Below are positions 1 to 6,663 of a DNA stretch of 9,612 nucleotides, in pieces. Origin of the DNA: an uncultured Thermoguttaceae bacterium. GTDB taxonomy: Bacteria > Planctomycetota > Planctomycetia > Pirellulales > Thermoguttaceae. The notes under the pieces were generated by a model. It ran no database searches, had not been told where the DNA came from, and saw only the letters and a program-made list of their open reading frames with translations. Position 1 is the first letter of the stretch, and every line of letters begins with the position of its first letter. Location: contig CAKVCP010000083.1 of the NCBI GenBank assembly GCA_934725735.1, positions 1 to 9,612 on the forward strand. Reading direction: 5' to 3'. The position numbers and the translations under genes are program-made.

Positions 1-576
1 GTTCTCGTATAACGAAAACAATAGCAACTGTAAATTATCGTTTATCTCATTGTTTTGTTTTATTTTCTCATCTATTGAACTAAGAACAGCGGCTATCTTT
101 TCTTGTGTTGTTTTGTCGGGAAGAAGAAGTTCTAAATTTTCAATATCTGACGGTTTAATAGAAGGATAGGTTGTCACACTCTGCTCTGCAATCGCTTGAA
201 AATGTTCTGTTATTCCCTCTTGTGTCAAAACATAATAAATGTAATCAGGTACAGCTTTCTCGAAATCAACATCAATTACAGCAAACCCTGTTGATACTAA
301 GAAATTATCAGGCTGTTCTTTAATAATTCCATAGTGCAACTGATTCGGTCTTACGGTTGAATAAATAATACTATTAAATTTTACTTTTCTTCTTGCTCTA
401 CTAGGCAACTTGTCCGAAGAAATATTTATAAACTGAATTTCATCAACTCGATTCATTGTAATATTTCCTGTGTCTAAATAGTTCACAAATTGCCATTCCT
501 CTTTTGAAGAATAAGTACTTTGATTTATTGAAGCAATCGAACCAAGTCTAATAGTCTCCCATTCAGCCGTACTCAT
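1..576 (-). CDS. hsdS: Type I restriction-modification specificity subunit HsdS, N-terminal part (runs off left edge)
   Basis: HsdS provides the DNA-recognition domains of a type I restriction-modification complex with HsdM (and HsdR). 192 codons are open from the ATG at 574-576 to the window edge. The ATG is preceded by AGAGG at a suitable distance. The translation begins MSTAEWETIRLGSIASINQS. It carries the family hallmarks of a first target-recognition domain: YSTVRPNQLHYGII (72-85), FLVSTGFAVI (92-101), and the end-of-domain motif PSIKPSDIENLELLLP (138-153). The start of the central coiled coil follows, TTQEKIAAVLSSIDEKIKQNNEIN (two pieces, 156-168 and 169-179). The second recognition domain would lie outside the window. 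The gene is much more AT-rich than everything to its right, which suggests transfer. Its natural partner hsdM just upstream is a broken remnant, so this copy may be an orphan. I see no frameshift or stop in the visible part. Confidence 0.93.
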   Translation of the reverse strand, partial: MSTAEWETIRLGSIASINQSTYSSKEEWQFVNYLDTGNITMNRVDEIQFINISSDKLPSRARRKVKFNSIIYSTVRPNQLHYGIIKEQPDNFLVSTGFAVIDVDFEKAVPDYIYYVLTQEGITEHFQAIAEQSVTTYPSIKPSDIENLELLLPDKTTQEKIAAVLSSIDEKIKQNNEINDNLQLLLFSLYEN

Positions 577-612
577 AATCCTCTCTATCCAATGTATTTT
601 CAGTGAATAATC

Positions 613-924
613 TCAAATATCGTACCCAATCCCCCATTTTCCGGATTTACTCTTCGAGCTGACGGAACTTGGCAAACACATCGGACAATTCCGCTGTAAG
701 TCAGTCCATCTTTTCTTCGAAGGGTTCTTCGTCTTCTTCTCTTCGATACCGACGTAACGCTCAGGGGTGAGAACAAGTTTTGAGCGACGATTATTATGTG
801 GGTTTCATCGACGAAGAGGGCGGGGCGTAGGCGTTCGTCAACTCGCTATCTTTGCAGTCGTCATCGTTCCGAATATCCGCGCATCGAAAAAGAGCGTCTT
901 ATCTTTCTTCGAACCGGACGTTCT
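613..924 (-). pseudogene. hsdM: Decayed 3' fragment of hsdM (type I DNA methyltransferase subunit)
   Basis: Pieces of the HsdM C-terminus can be read in the right order. KDKTLFFDARIFGTM lies at about 903-862, matching the family 'GKTLFIDARKLG.M' segment, and ends in AKIAS and a stop at 838-840. VLTPERYVGIEE lies at 774-739 in the same frame, matching VLTPGRYVG. EDEEPFEEKMD continues in another frame, then a TGA at 701-703, LTAELSDVFAKFRQLEE (700-650), a TAA at 647-649, and IRKMG. The first frame then returns with GIGYDI and a stop at 613-615, a typical HsdM ending. So there are two frameshifts and at least two nonsense codons. Only about 41 codons separate TLFFDAR from VLTP, where I expect roughly 65-70 from memory of the family, so an internal piece is probably lost. 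Nothing of the methylase catalytic domain (NPPF motif) is present. The fragment is more host-like in G+C than the neighbouring hsdS. The gap to hsdS is 36 nt, normal for an hsdM-hsdS operon. Confidence 0.88.
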
Positions 925-928
925 TTAT

Positions 929-1972
929 TCACTTTTCTTGGTAGGGATTCCCTTCCCTCTTCGATTTGCGCGAATAGGCGCGTTTTGCGGCGAGATACAT
1001 TGCGAGGGCGCGGAAGATCGCCGCGACGTTTCGCGGAGTCGGGCCCGCGTGCGTCGTCGTGTGCAAGGCGGAGTTGAACTGAAGTCGGCGCAGGTAGTAT
1101 TCGAACGCGATCGGATCGTAGTTTTTCAGACGTCGGTTGGCGTCGCATAGCTTTTGCGCCCACGCGAAGAGCGCGGCGGTCGACGCGACGCGTTTGCCGA
1201 GCGCTAATTGCACGTGGAGCGTCTTTTCTTCCTCCGTCGGCTCAATCTCGAAATTTTTAAGCTGCGCAAGGATCGCTTTCGAACGGAAAAACGCGATTTT
1301 GTCTCGTTTCGCCGTCGAGACCTGGAACTCGCTCTCGCGATATTGCAGAAGCGGTTCGGGGTAAACGTAAATCTTTCGGCGCATGGCGATTCTCGACCAA
1401 AGCTGAAAATCTTGAGCGACTTCGAAAGATTCGTCGTAATAGAAGTCGTCGCGCGTAAAAAGTTCGGCGCGGAGCATGACGGTCGGGTGGCACACCCCTT
1501 GGCACCCGAAGGGGATGCGTCCTTGAATCTGCCACGGGGCGTTGTCGCGCTTTCTCATCGGCTTCAAAGAGCCGTTTTTGAGTAGGAGCATTTCGGCGCC
1601 GAGGACGTCGACGTCGTGGAATTTTTCGAGAAACGCGACCTGCTTTTCGAAACGATCCGGCATGGCGACGTCGTCGGAGTCCATTCTTGCGATATATTTT
1701 CCTTTCGCGACTCGAATCGCGCGATTCAAGGAGCCCGCAAGGCGCAGATTCTTCTCGTTGACAAGGAGTTTGACGCGCGGTCTAGTCGCGTATTCGCGGA
1801 GGATCGCCGCAGTCGTCTCGTCGGAGGCGTCGTCGACGATAATCAGCTCGAAGTTTGGGTACGTCTGACTGAGAATCGACGCGATCGACGCGCGGAGAAA
1901 TTCTTCCGGCGTGTTGTGAACGCTCATCACCGTCGAGACAAGAGGCGCGTTTTCTATAGTATCGTTTTCCAT
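929..1972 (-). CDS. Family 2 glycosyltransferase
   Basis: A 347-residue GT-A fold glycosyltransferase that likely transfers a nucleotide-activated sugar to a surface glycan at the cytoplasmic face of the membrane. No membrane segment is visible. The N-terminus has LVSTVMSVHN (11-20), the nucleotide-binding FELIIVDDASDE (41-52), and the metal-binding DXD-type motif ARMDSDDVAMPDRFEKQ (95-111). The acceptor-side motif is EVAQDFQLWSRI (184-195), with the Asp/Glu expected of the catalytic base. The start is backed by a long purine tract, AAAGGGGGGG, ending 3 nt before the ATG. The gene begins 12 nt after the upstream GT8 gene and is presumably co-transcribed with it. The C-terminal ~60 residues are basic and unremarkable. 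The stop (929-931) lies 4 nt before the first in-frame codon of the hsdM remnant, so the 3' end could sit at a recombination junction and the tail may not be original. The sugar and acceptor cannot be told from sequence. Confidence 0.9.
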   Translation of the reverse strand: MENDTIENAPLVSTVMSVHNTPEEFLRASIASILSQTYPNFELIIVDDASDETTAAILREYATRPRVKLLVNEKNLRLAGSLNRAIRVAKGKYIARMDSDDVAMPDRFEKQVAFLEKFHDVDVLGAEMLLLKNGSLKPMRKRDNAPWQIQGRIPFGCQGVCHPTVMLRAELFTRDDFYYDESFEVAQDFQLWSRIAMRRKIYVYPEPLLQYRESEFQVSTAKRDKIAFFRSKAILAQLKNFEIEPTEEEKTLHVQLALGKRVASTAALFAWAQKLCDANRRLKNYDPIAFEYYLRRLQFNSALHTTTHAGPTPRNVAAIFRALAMYLAAKRAYSRKSKREGNPYQEK

Positions 1973-1984
1973 CGTCCCCCCCTT

Positions 1985-2896
1985 TCACCGCAAATTAAAA
2001 CGCCGCCGAATCGCGCGCCGGATTTTCCTCGGGAAGAAGAAGAAACACAACGTGTTGCAAAACGCGCGTTGCAACCCTCGATTGATCCGATATGCGAGCC
2101 CCTGCATCGGCAAGGCGCGGTACGGAGTCTCCGCAGCGTAGGAATAGAGGATATCGAGGTGGGGACAGCGCTGTCGCGAGCCCATGAAATGTAGAAGCTT
2201 TGTCTCCCCTTCGCGATAGTCGCGCGGATGGACGTTCCATTCTTTCGGCGCCAGGGTATGAGCGTGACGCGCGCAGTAGACGTTCAGGACGTCCTGGTCG
2301 GGGAAGTCGATATTCTCTTTAATTTCAGCGGCAATCTTGAGCATCTCGTCCGTCGCGTTGACCTCGCGCCATTTTTTCAGATCCATGACGAGAACGCCCG
2401 AGTTAAAATACTTATAATCGTCGTCAAGCCCGATCGCCCTTCTGTGTGAAAGGCGGATATTCGGATCGTAGACCGCCGCGAGGATGGCGTCGCCGGTATC
2501 GACGTTCCATAAGCCGCGCAGGGAATCGAGCACGACGACGTCGACATCCATGTAAATGATCTTTTCGAGGGCCTCGGGGAGGAAGCTCGTGGCGAAGAGG
2601 CGATGATTGACGACGACGGGGAAACTCTGAATATCGTCGCAAAAGACATTGAGATACTTCTGAAGGTCGGGTTGATAGAAGAGGTATTCAAAGTCGCGGA
2701 TCTCCTTCAATTTCTCGACGGAGTCGCGGTCGGCTTGCGTCAGTCCGGAGTCGACGATATGAAAGACGAGGCGATCTTCCGTCGCGGCGTTTTTCAAAAT
2801 AGAGACGATCGTCGTCGCCAGAAACGCGCTGTAATTCGCGTCGGAAACAAGCAGAACGTGATAGGCGTTCGCGTCGATTTGTGCGCTTTGTGTCAT
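1985..2896 (-). CDS. Family 8 glycosyltransferase (LgtC/glycogenin-like)
   Basis: A 303-residue retaining glycosyltransferase of the GT8 type, which usually uses UDP-galactose or UDP-glucose to extend lipopolysaccharide, capsule or glycoprotein glycans. It begins MTQSAQIDANAYHVLLVSD. The visible motifs are the core KIIYMDVDVVVLDSL, with the DXD metal site at D117-V118-D119, YFNSGV at 163-168, DQDVLN at 200-205, and the C-terminal HFMG (236-239) in place of the usual HFxGxxKPW. The C-terminus is strongly basic (RKIRRAIRRRFNLR), which may hold it to the membrane. An upstream TTG start at 2959 is possible, but the ATG at 2894-2896 has a strong GGGAGG site 5 nt away and matches the family N-terminus, so I chose it. 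The following GT2 gene starts 12 nt after the stop. A terminator lies upstream, so this gene probably opens its own transcription unit. Confidence 0.9.
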   Translation of the reverse strand: MTQSAQIDANAYHVLLVSDANYSAFLATTIVSILKNAATEDRLVFHIVDSGLTQADRDSVEKLKEIRDFEYLFYQPDLQKYLNVFCDDIQSFPVVVNHRLFATSFLPEALEKIIYMDVDVVVLDSLRGLWNVDTGDAILAAVYDPNIRLSHRRAIGLDDDYKYFNSGVLVMDLKKWREVNATDEMLKIAAEIKENIDFPDQDVLNVYCARHAHTLAPKEWNVHPRDYREGETKLLHFMGSRQRCPHLDILYSYAAETPYRALPMQGLAYRINRGLQRAFCNTLCFFFFPRKIRRAIRRRFNLR

Positions 2897-2901
2897 GTCA
2901 A

Positions 2902-2909
2902 CCTCCCTT
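2902..2909 (-). promoter_or_regulatory. Ribosome binding site that fixes the GT8 start
   Basis: On the minus strand AAGGGAGG precedes the ATG at 2896 with a 5 nt spacer (TTGAC). It is one of the best Shine-Dalgarno matches in the window. It favours this start over the upstream TTG at 2959, which has no such site. Confidence 0.8.
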
Positions 2910-2930
2910 AATTCGCGGCATTGCGCTTTC

Positions 2931-2959
2931 AGGGTAGCGAAAAAAGGAGATTTTATCAA
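2931..2959 (-). promoter_or_regulatory. Possible promoter for the GT8-GT2 unit
   Basis: TTGATA (2959-2954) and TACCCT (2936-2931) are separated by exactly 17 nt on the minus strand, between the upstream terminator and the GT8 start. The -35 matches the sigma70 consensus at 5 of 6 positions but the -10 only at 3 of 6, so this is a weak candidate. A promoter is expected here because the previous unit is terminated at 2971-3002. Confidence 0.3.
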
Positions 2960-2970
2960 GGTCTCTTCAT

Positions 2971-3002
2971 AAAAGAAGCCCGGCGCCGCAACGCGCCGGG
3001 CT
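2971..3002 (-). terminator. Rho-independent terminator after the TPR gene
   Basis: A perfect 10 bp GC-rich stem pairs AGCCCGGCGC (2977-2986) with GCGCCGGGCT (2993-3002) around a 6 nt loop. Read on the minus strand it is followed by TCTTTT. It lies 20 nt past the TPR stop codon and upstream of the GT8 gene, so it closes the four-gene unit. There is no T-run on the plus side, so it acts in the minus direction only. Confidence 0.88.
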
Positions 3003-3022
3003 GCGAAAAGAAGGGGTCGCGC

Positions 3023-4504
3023 CTAAAACTCTTCCGGTTCGGGAACGTCCCCGAAATCAGGCTCGGCGTCGAAGTCTTCCTTCACGGGGTCTTTCGGGTT
3101 GAGAATCTCTTCGACGATCTCCTTCAACTCGATTGCGGCGGCGCGTTTTGGGAAGTTCGCCTTCTGAGATAGCGCGAGCATGAGAAGACTCTGCGCTAAA
3201 TCGGCGTCGCCGCGCACGTTGGCGATCTCTGCGAGGTAGTATGCGGCGGAGGCGGAGAGGTTCCCCGATTCAAGCATAGGTTGGAAGATAGCGTCGGCCT
3301 CTTTCGTCGCGCCGGAGAGGAAGAGAACCCACGCGTAGGTCGTCGCGGCTTCTTCGGAGTCGGGATAGTCGCGATAATTTCGCGCGGCGATGATCTTCGC
3401 CTGCCCCAACTTCTCCTTATTGCTCTGATCGAGAAGCGCGAGCGCTAGGCCGTTGGACGCCTCGAAGGAGTTCGGATCGACAAGAACCGCGTTGCGGAAA
3501 TTCTGCTCGGCGGCGAGATAGTCGTTCGCGTAGAGCGCCAGCCACCCGGAGAGGAGCCATCGTTCCAGATCCCTGTCTTCGTTCTTCTCTTCGAATTGCT
3601 TGACGATGGCGACGGCTTCGTCGATCATCTCCCAGCGCAAGTAAAGACGCGCGAGCTGCGCCAGTTCGCTCTTGGACGCGTTTTGGATCTTGTCTTTCTT
3701 GGAGTCGAGCCTTGCGCGGGCCTCGTCGACGCGATCTTCGCGATCGAGGAAAGAGAGGGTCTGGAGCCAACCGGCCCATAACTGAGGGTTGAGTTTAGCG
3801 GCGGCGTCAAAGGCTTCTTCGGCGGCGTCGAACTTCTTCAACTTCATCGCGAGGTATCCCAAATCCCACTGAGCCTGGGCGTTTTCAGGATTCAAGGCGA
3901 CGATTTTCTTGACGAACTCCTCGGCGAGGTCGTACAGTCCCTTCTTTTCGGCGAGATTCGCGCGCGCCGTAAGGGTCTGCTCCTTGAAAGATTCGGCGCG
4001 GGTCGTCGATTCGGGGCGAATCTTCTTATAGTCTTGCGCCAAGATTTCCGCGCGTTCGACGAGGAGCTCGGCTTCGAGATACCGCCCTTCTTGCGCATCG
4101 ATTTCGGCGAGCTGAATGAACGCTTCGGGGTCGAAAGGATAATCCTCCGCCGTCTTCTCCAGGGCGCGGCGCATTTCGAGGAATCTTCCCGCGTGAGAAT
4201 GGAGGGTCGCGATCAGGATTCCCGGCGGGTCGGAGTCGGGGTTCTCTTCGTATACCTGTTTAAAGAGGGCGTAGGCGCCGTCGACGTTCCCTTCGATATA
4301 GAGATCGATCGCCTTGAGCGTCATCGGGTTCGCTTGAGCTTCGAGCGCTTCGAGGGAGGAATCGTCGTCCGCGGCTTGAGCTTGCGCGGAGGCGGGCGCC
4401 TTTGCGTCGTCGTTTTCGTTCACGTCCTGGAGATTGGCGTAGGCGACGGAGGCGAGGGCGCAGAAGAGCGCGGGGGCGATCGCGCGTAAAAATCGCTGGC
4501 TCAT
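3023..4504 (-). CDS. Exported tetratricopeptide-repeat protein
   Basis: A 493-residue protein with a signal peptide: basic start MSQRFLR, hydrophobic core to about residue 20, and a likely cleavage site AYA|N at 23/24. A low-complexity Ala/Asp/Gln linker follows (about 26-55). The rest is helical TPR or TPR-like repeats. The clearest are at about 61-94, 126-153, 175-207, 208-241 (with LGYLAMKLKKFDAAEEAF), 312-345 (GWLALYANDYLAAEQNF) and 384-450. The tail (470-493) is acidic and Pro-rich. TPR arrays act as protein-binding scaffolds, and an exported one is likely periplasmic or envelope-associated. The partner is unknown. The ATG has AAAGGA 5 nt upstream, and the gene starts 10 nt after the preceding exported protein gene. 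That spacing and the shared export make a joint role plausible. The lipobox test fails: Cys15 is preceded by Phe, so it is not a lipoprotein. Confidence 0.88.
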   Translation of the reverse strand: MSQRFLRAIAPALFCALASVAYANLQDVNENDDAKAPASAQAQAADDDSSLEALEAQANPMTLKAIDLYIEGNVDGAYALFKQVYEENPDSDPPGILIATLHSHAGRFLEMRRALEKTAEDYPFDPEAFIQLAEIDAQEGRYLEAELLVERAEILAQDYKKIRPESTTRAESFKEQTLTARANLAEKKGLYDLAEEFVKKIVALNPENAQAQWDLGYLAMKLKKFDAAEEAFDAAAKLNPQLWAGWLQTLSFLDREDRVDEARARLDSKKDKIQNASKSELAQLARLYLRWEMIDEAVAIVKQFEEKNEDRDLERWLLSGWLALYANDYLAAEQNFRNAVLVDPNSFEASNGLALALLDQSNKEKLGQAKIIAARNYRDYPDSEEAATTYAWVLFLSGATKEADAIFQPMLESGNLSASAAYYLAEIANVRGDADLAQSLLMLALSQKANFPKRAAAIELKEIVEEILNPKDPVKEDFDAEPDFGDVPEPEEF

Positions 4505-4514
4505 GGAGTTCCTT

Positions 4515-5747
4515 TCATTGAGAGACTTGAGAGGTCGCCTGACTCGCGGCGTCGGGTTCGGCGGACGCGAATTTTTCGAAGATCTTGGCGACGTCGGGGT
4601 CGGGTGAAAGCGCGGCGACGCAAGCGTAATTCAGGGCGTCGTCGTTTAGTTGCAACGCGTCGGCGCCGAGCGCCATGACGTACGCGGGGCCGGATTTGAG
4701 TTCGTTTGGGAGCCTTTCGTAGACGTGGAGCCATCGTTTTGGGGCGTCGATTTTCGGACCGGCGAGGATTTCGTCGCGCCATAACTGAGCGAGGGCGAGG
4801 AGCGAAACGAGTCGGCATGTCTCTTGAATCGCGGTGAGAGCGCCGTCGGGCGCTTCGCAGACGGAAAGTTCGCGCAGCGCGGCGGCGGCTTTCCCCTTCC
4901 CTTGCGAATCGCGGGCGAGGATCGACGCGGCGAGGAGCCTTGCGACGGGGCTATTCGAGTTCGCGTCCTGTCCGTCGAGGATTTTTATCGCGGCGTCTCG
5001 AGCGCGAACGTACGACGCGGAACTGTCGCTCTTCGTCTGATTTGGCCAGACGAGGGGGATCGCGTCGAGTCGCGCGCAGTAGGGATCGAGACGGCATAGG
5101 ATGAAGAATTCAAGAGCGGCTTCGTTGCGCTTTCCGAGCGCTAGGAGGGCTTCGACGCGTCGCGCAGTCGCCCATTCCTTTTCGATGGAACGCGAGGCGT
5201 CGGCGCGGGCCTGCTGGAAGAGAGAGACCGCGCGTCGCGCTTCGTCAAGATCGCGGACTCGGCGGAAGGCGTCGAGCGCGTTCTGGGCGTCGAGGAATGT
5301 CTGAGAGACGGCGAGTTCGGCGCGGAGCGCGTCTTCGAAGGGAACGCGCGTTTCTTGCCCGTCGACGCGGATCGTCGCCCCGGCGGAAGGGGAGAGAGCG
5401 AGAAGCTCGCCGCGTAAAACGCGACCGTCGCGGAGGGTCAAGACGTCGTTCGCAAGGGCGGGCGCCGCAGACTTAGACGCGGAATTCGTCGGCGCGGGGT
5501 TCGCGGAGGGAGCGACGCTTTCCGAAGGATTCGCGCGGTTCGCGCCGGGCTCTTGCGCGGTCTTTTCTTCGGAGGCGGAAGAGGCGTTCGAGGAGAGACG
5601 GTTGGCGCGGGCGGCAAAGGGATCGACGCGCGGGGTCTCCTTAACGTTGACGCGGGACTTTACGGTCTGCGCTTGGAGAGGGACGCGCGGAGCGGCGAAA
5701 GAGGCGGCGCACAGGATCGCCGTAATGATGAGGAATCGACGCGACAT
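4515..5747 (-). CDS. Exported protein with a 'DGRVLRGEL' module and helical repeats, function unknown
   Basis: 410 residues, not recognised as a named family. The N-terminus MSRRFLIITAILCAASFAA is a signal peptide with likely cleavage around LQA|Q (26/27). Residues ~45-100 are a Ser/Ala/Asn/Pro-rich linker. A short beta-rich module follows at about 102-144 (LTLRDGRVLRGELLAL, then VDGQETRVPFEDALRAEL), a pattern that looks like a small beta barrel. From ~150 to 390 the sequence is alpha-helical and Ala/Leu-rich, resembling degenerate TPR or Sel1-like repeats, for example ARRVEALLALGKRNEAALEF (195-214) and VMALGADALQLNDDALNYAC (357-376). The stop is 10 nt before the TPR protein gene, and the start is 17 nt after the cyclase-family gene. 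There is no clear Shine-Dalgarno sequence. It may bind the next gene's product at the envelope, which is inference from context. Confidence 0.78.
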   Translation of the reverse strand: MSRRFLIITAILCAASFAAPRVPLQAQTVKSRVNVKETPRVDPFAARANRLSSNASSASEEKTAQEPGANRANPSESVAPSANPAPTNSASKSAAPALANDVLTLRDGRVLRGELLALSPSAGATIRVDGQETRVPFEDALRAELAVSQTFLDAQNALDAFRRVRDLDEARRAVSLFQQARADASRSIEKEWATARRVEALLALGKRNEAALEFFILCRLDPYCARLDAIPLVWPNQTKSDSSASYVRARDAAIKILDGQDANSNSPVARLLAASILARDSQGKGKAAAALRELSVCEAPDGALTAIQETCRLVSLLALAQLWRDEILAGPKIDAPKRWLHVYERLPNELKSGPAYVMALGADALQLNDDALNYACVAALSPDPDVAKIFEKFASAEPDAASQATSQVSQ

Positions 5748-5764
5748 ATCGAAAAACTCGGCGT

Positions 5765-6649
5765 TTAGAGGAAAGCGACGACGCGCGCGGGGGCTCCGTC
5801 GGCGTTTTGAAACGGGGTCGGGAGCGCGAGGAGTTGGAACTCGCGGGTCGTATCGCGCGGAACCGTTTCTCCGGGGCGGGGAGGTTCGTACGCGGGGAGG
5901 GAGTCGAGATTGACGAGCCCTTCAAGGATGAGGATCGGGGGTCTTCTTCCGAGGAGAATACGATGCGCTTCGGAATCGGCGAGGAGTTCGAGCTCGTCCA
6001 GGGGCGGCGCGTCGGGATCGGTTTCGCGCGGCGCGGGACGCTCGAGAGGATTGAGGACGCGGCAATCTTCGAGTTCAGGGGGAAAGCGTTTGGAGTCGGG
6101 GACGGGGAGTTCGTCGAGATTCGGAGTCGCAGGGGGCGCGACGAGGGACGGGGTCTCGAGGGCGAGGACGCGCAGTTTCGGGAAATCGGCGAGCCAGTCG
6201 CAGAGTTCGGGTGAGACGGAAGGAAAATCGTAGTAGTATAGAACGGAACCGGCGCGATCGGCCCAATCGACGCGAAGGAGTAGGATATCAAGCGCATCGA
6301 TCGCCTTTTCAAAGGGGGCGAGATCGTCGACGCGCAAGGAGACGGGTCGCGAGAAATCGTCGCGATCGCGGTATCGTGAGGACAGGGGTCCGACGACTGA
6401 GGCAAAATTGAGGCACGCGGCGTTTCCGGAAAAGAAATCGACGGGGAACGACTCGAGGGGTTCTCCGTCGACAAAATAATGAAGAGGCGCGTCGATATGC
6501 GTTCCCAAGTGCGATCCGACGACGTATCGCGAGGCTCGGAAGCCGTCGACGTCGTGTTCGGCAAAGAGTCGCGCTTCGAAAAGAGGATCGCCCGGATAGA
6601 CGGCGATCCCTTCGAAGATAGGCTGCGTCAAGTCGCAAAGGCGCGTCAT
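5765..6649 (-). CDS. Cyclase-family hydrolase (kynurenine formamidase-like)
   Basis: A 294-residue member of the metal-dependent cyclase family, which includes bacterial kynurenine formamidase KynB (N-formylkynurenine to kynurenine and formate) and other amide or ester hydrolases. The diagnostic metal site HLGTHIDAPLH is at 47-57 (His47, His51, Asp53 and His57). YPGDP is at 18-22, and the C-terminal signature AHRILL (about 228-233) and ILEGLVNLDSL (241-251) includes Glu243. The family is usually about 205-260 residues. The excess lies in a Pro/Glu/Asp-rich insertion between TPSL (166-169) and the AHRILL motif. The ATG at 6647-6649 was chosen because the frame upstream overlaps the Fe-S gene and does not look like this family. 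The start has no obvious Shine-Dalgarno and lies 14 nt after the preceding stop, suggesting translational coupling. The substrate is open: no other tryptophan-catabolism gene is visible. Confidence 0.85.
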   Translation of the reverse strand: MTRLCDLTQPIFEGIAVYPGDPLFEARLFAEHDVDGFRASRYVVGSHLGTHIDAPLHYFVDGEPLESFPVDFFSGNAACLNFASVVGPLSSRYRDRDDFSRPVSLRVDDLAPFEKAIDALDILLLRVDWADRAGSVLYYYDFPSVSPELCDWLADFPKLRVLALETPSLVAPPATPNLDELPVPDSKRFPPELEDCRVLNPLERPAPRETDPDAPPLDELELLADSEAHRILLGRRPPILILEGLVNLDSLPAYEPPRPGETVPRDTTREFQLLALPTPFQNADGAPARVVAFL

Positions 6650-6663
6650 TTTCGGCGTCGGGC

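Noticed and set aside
775..837. Extra HsdM residues in the gap between the first two readable pieces
   Set aside because: I tried all three frames here and found only loose resemblance (for example LFVDETH), not enough to claim.
1..924. A complete or novel defence system
   Set aside because: The only defence genes visible are a broken hsdM piece and a partial hsdS. No nuclease, hsdR or other effector is present in the window.
4505..4514. A second terminator or promoter between the two exported-protein genes
   Set aside because: The gap is only 10 nt and holds just the ribosome binding site.
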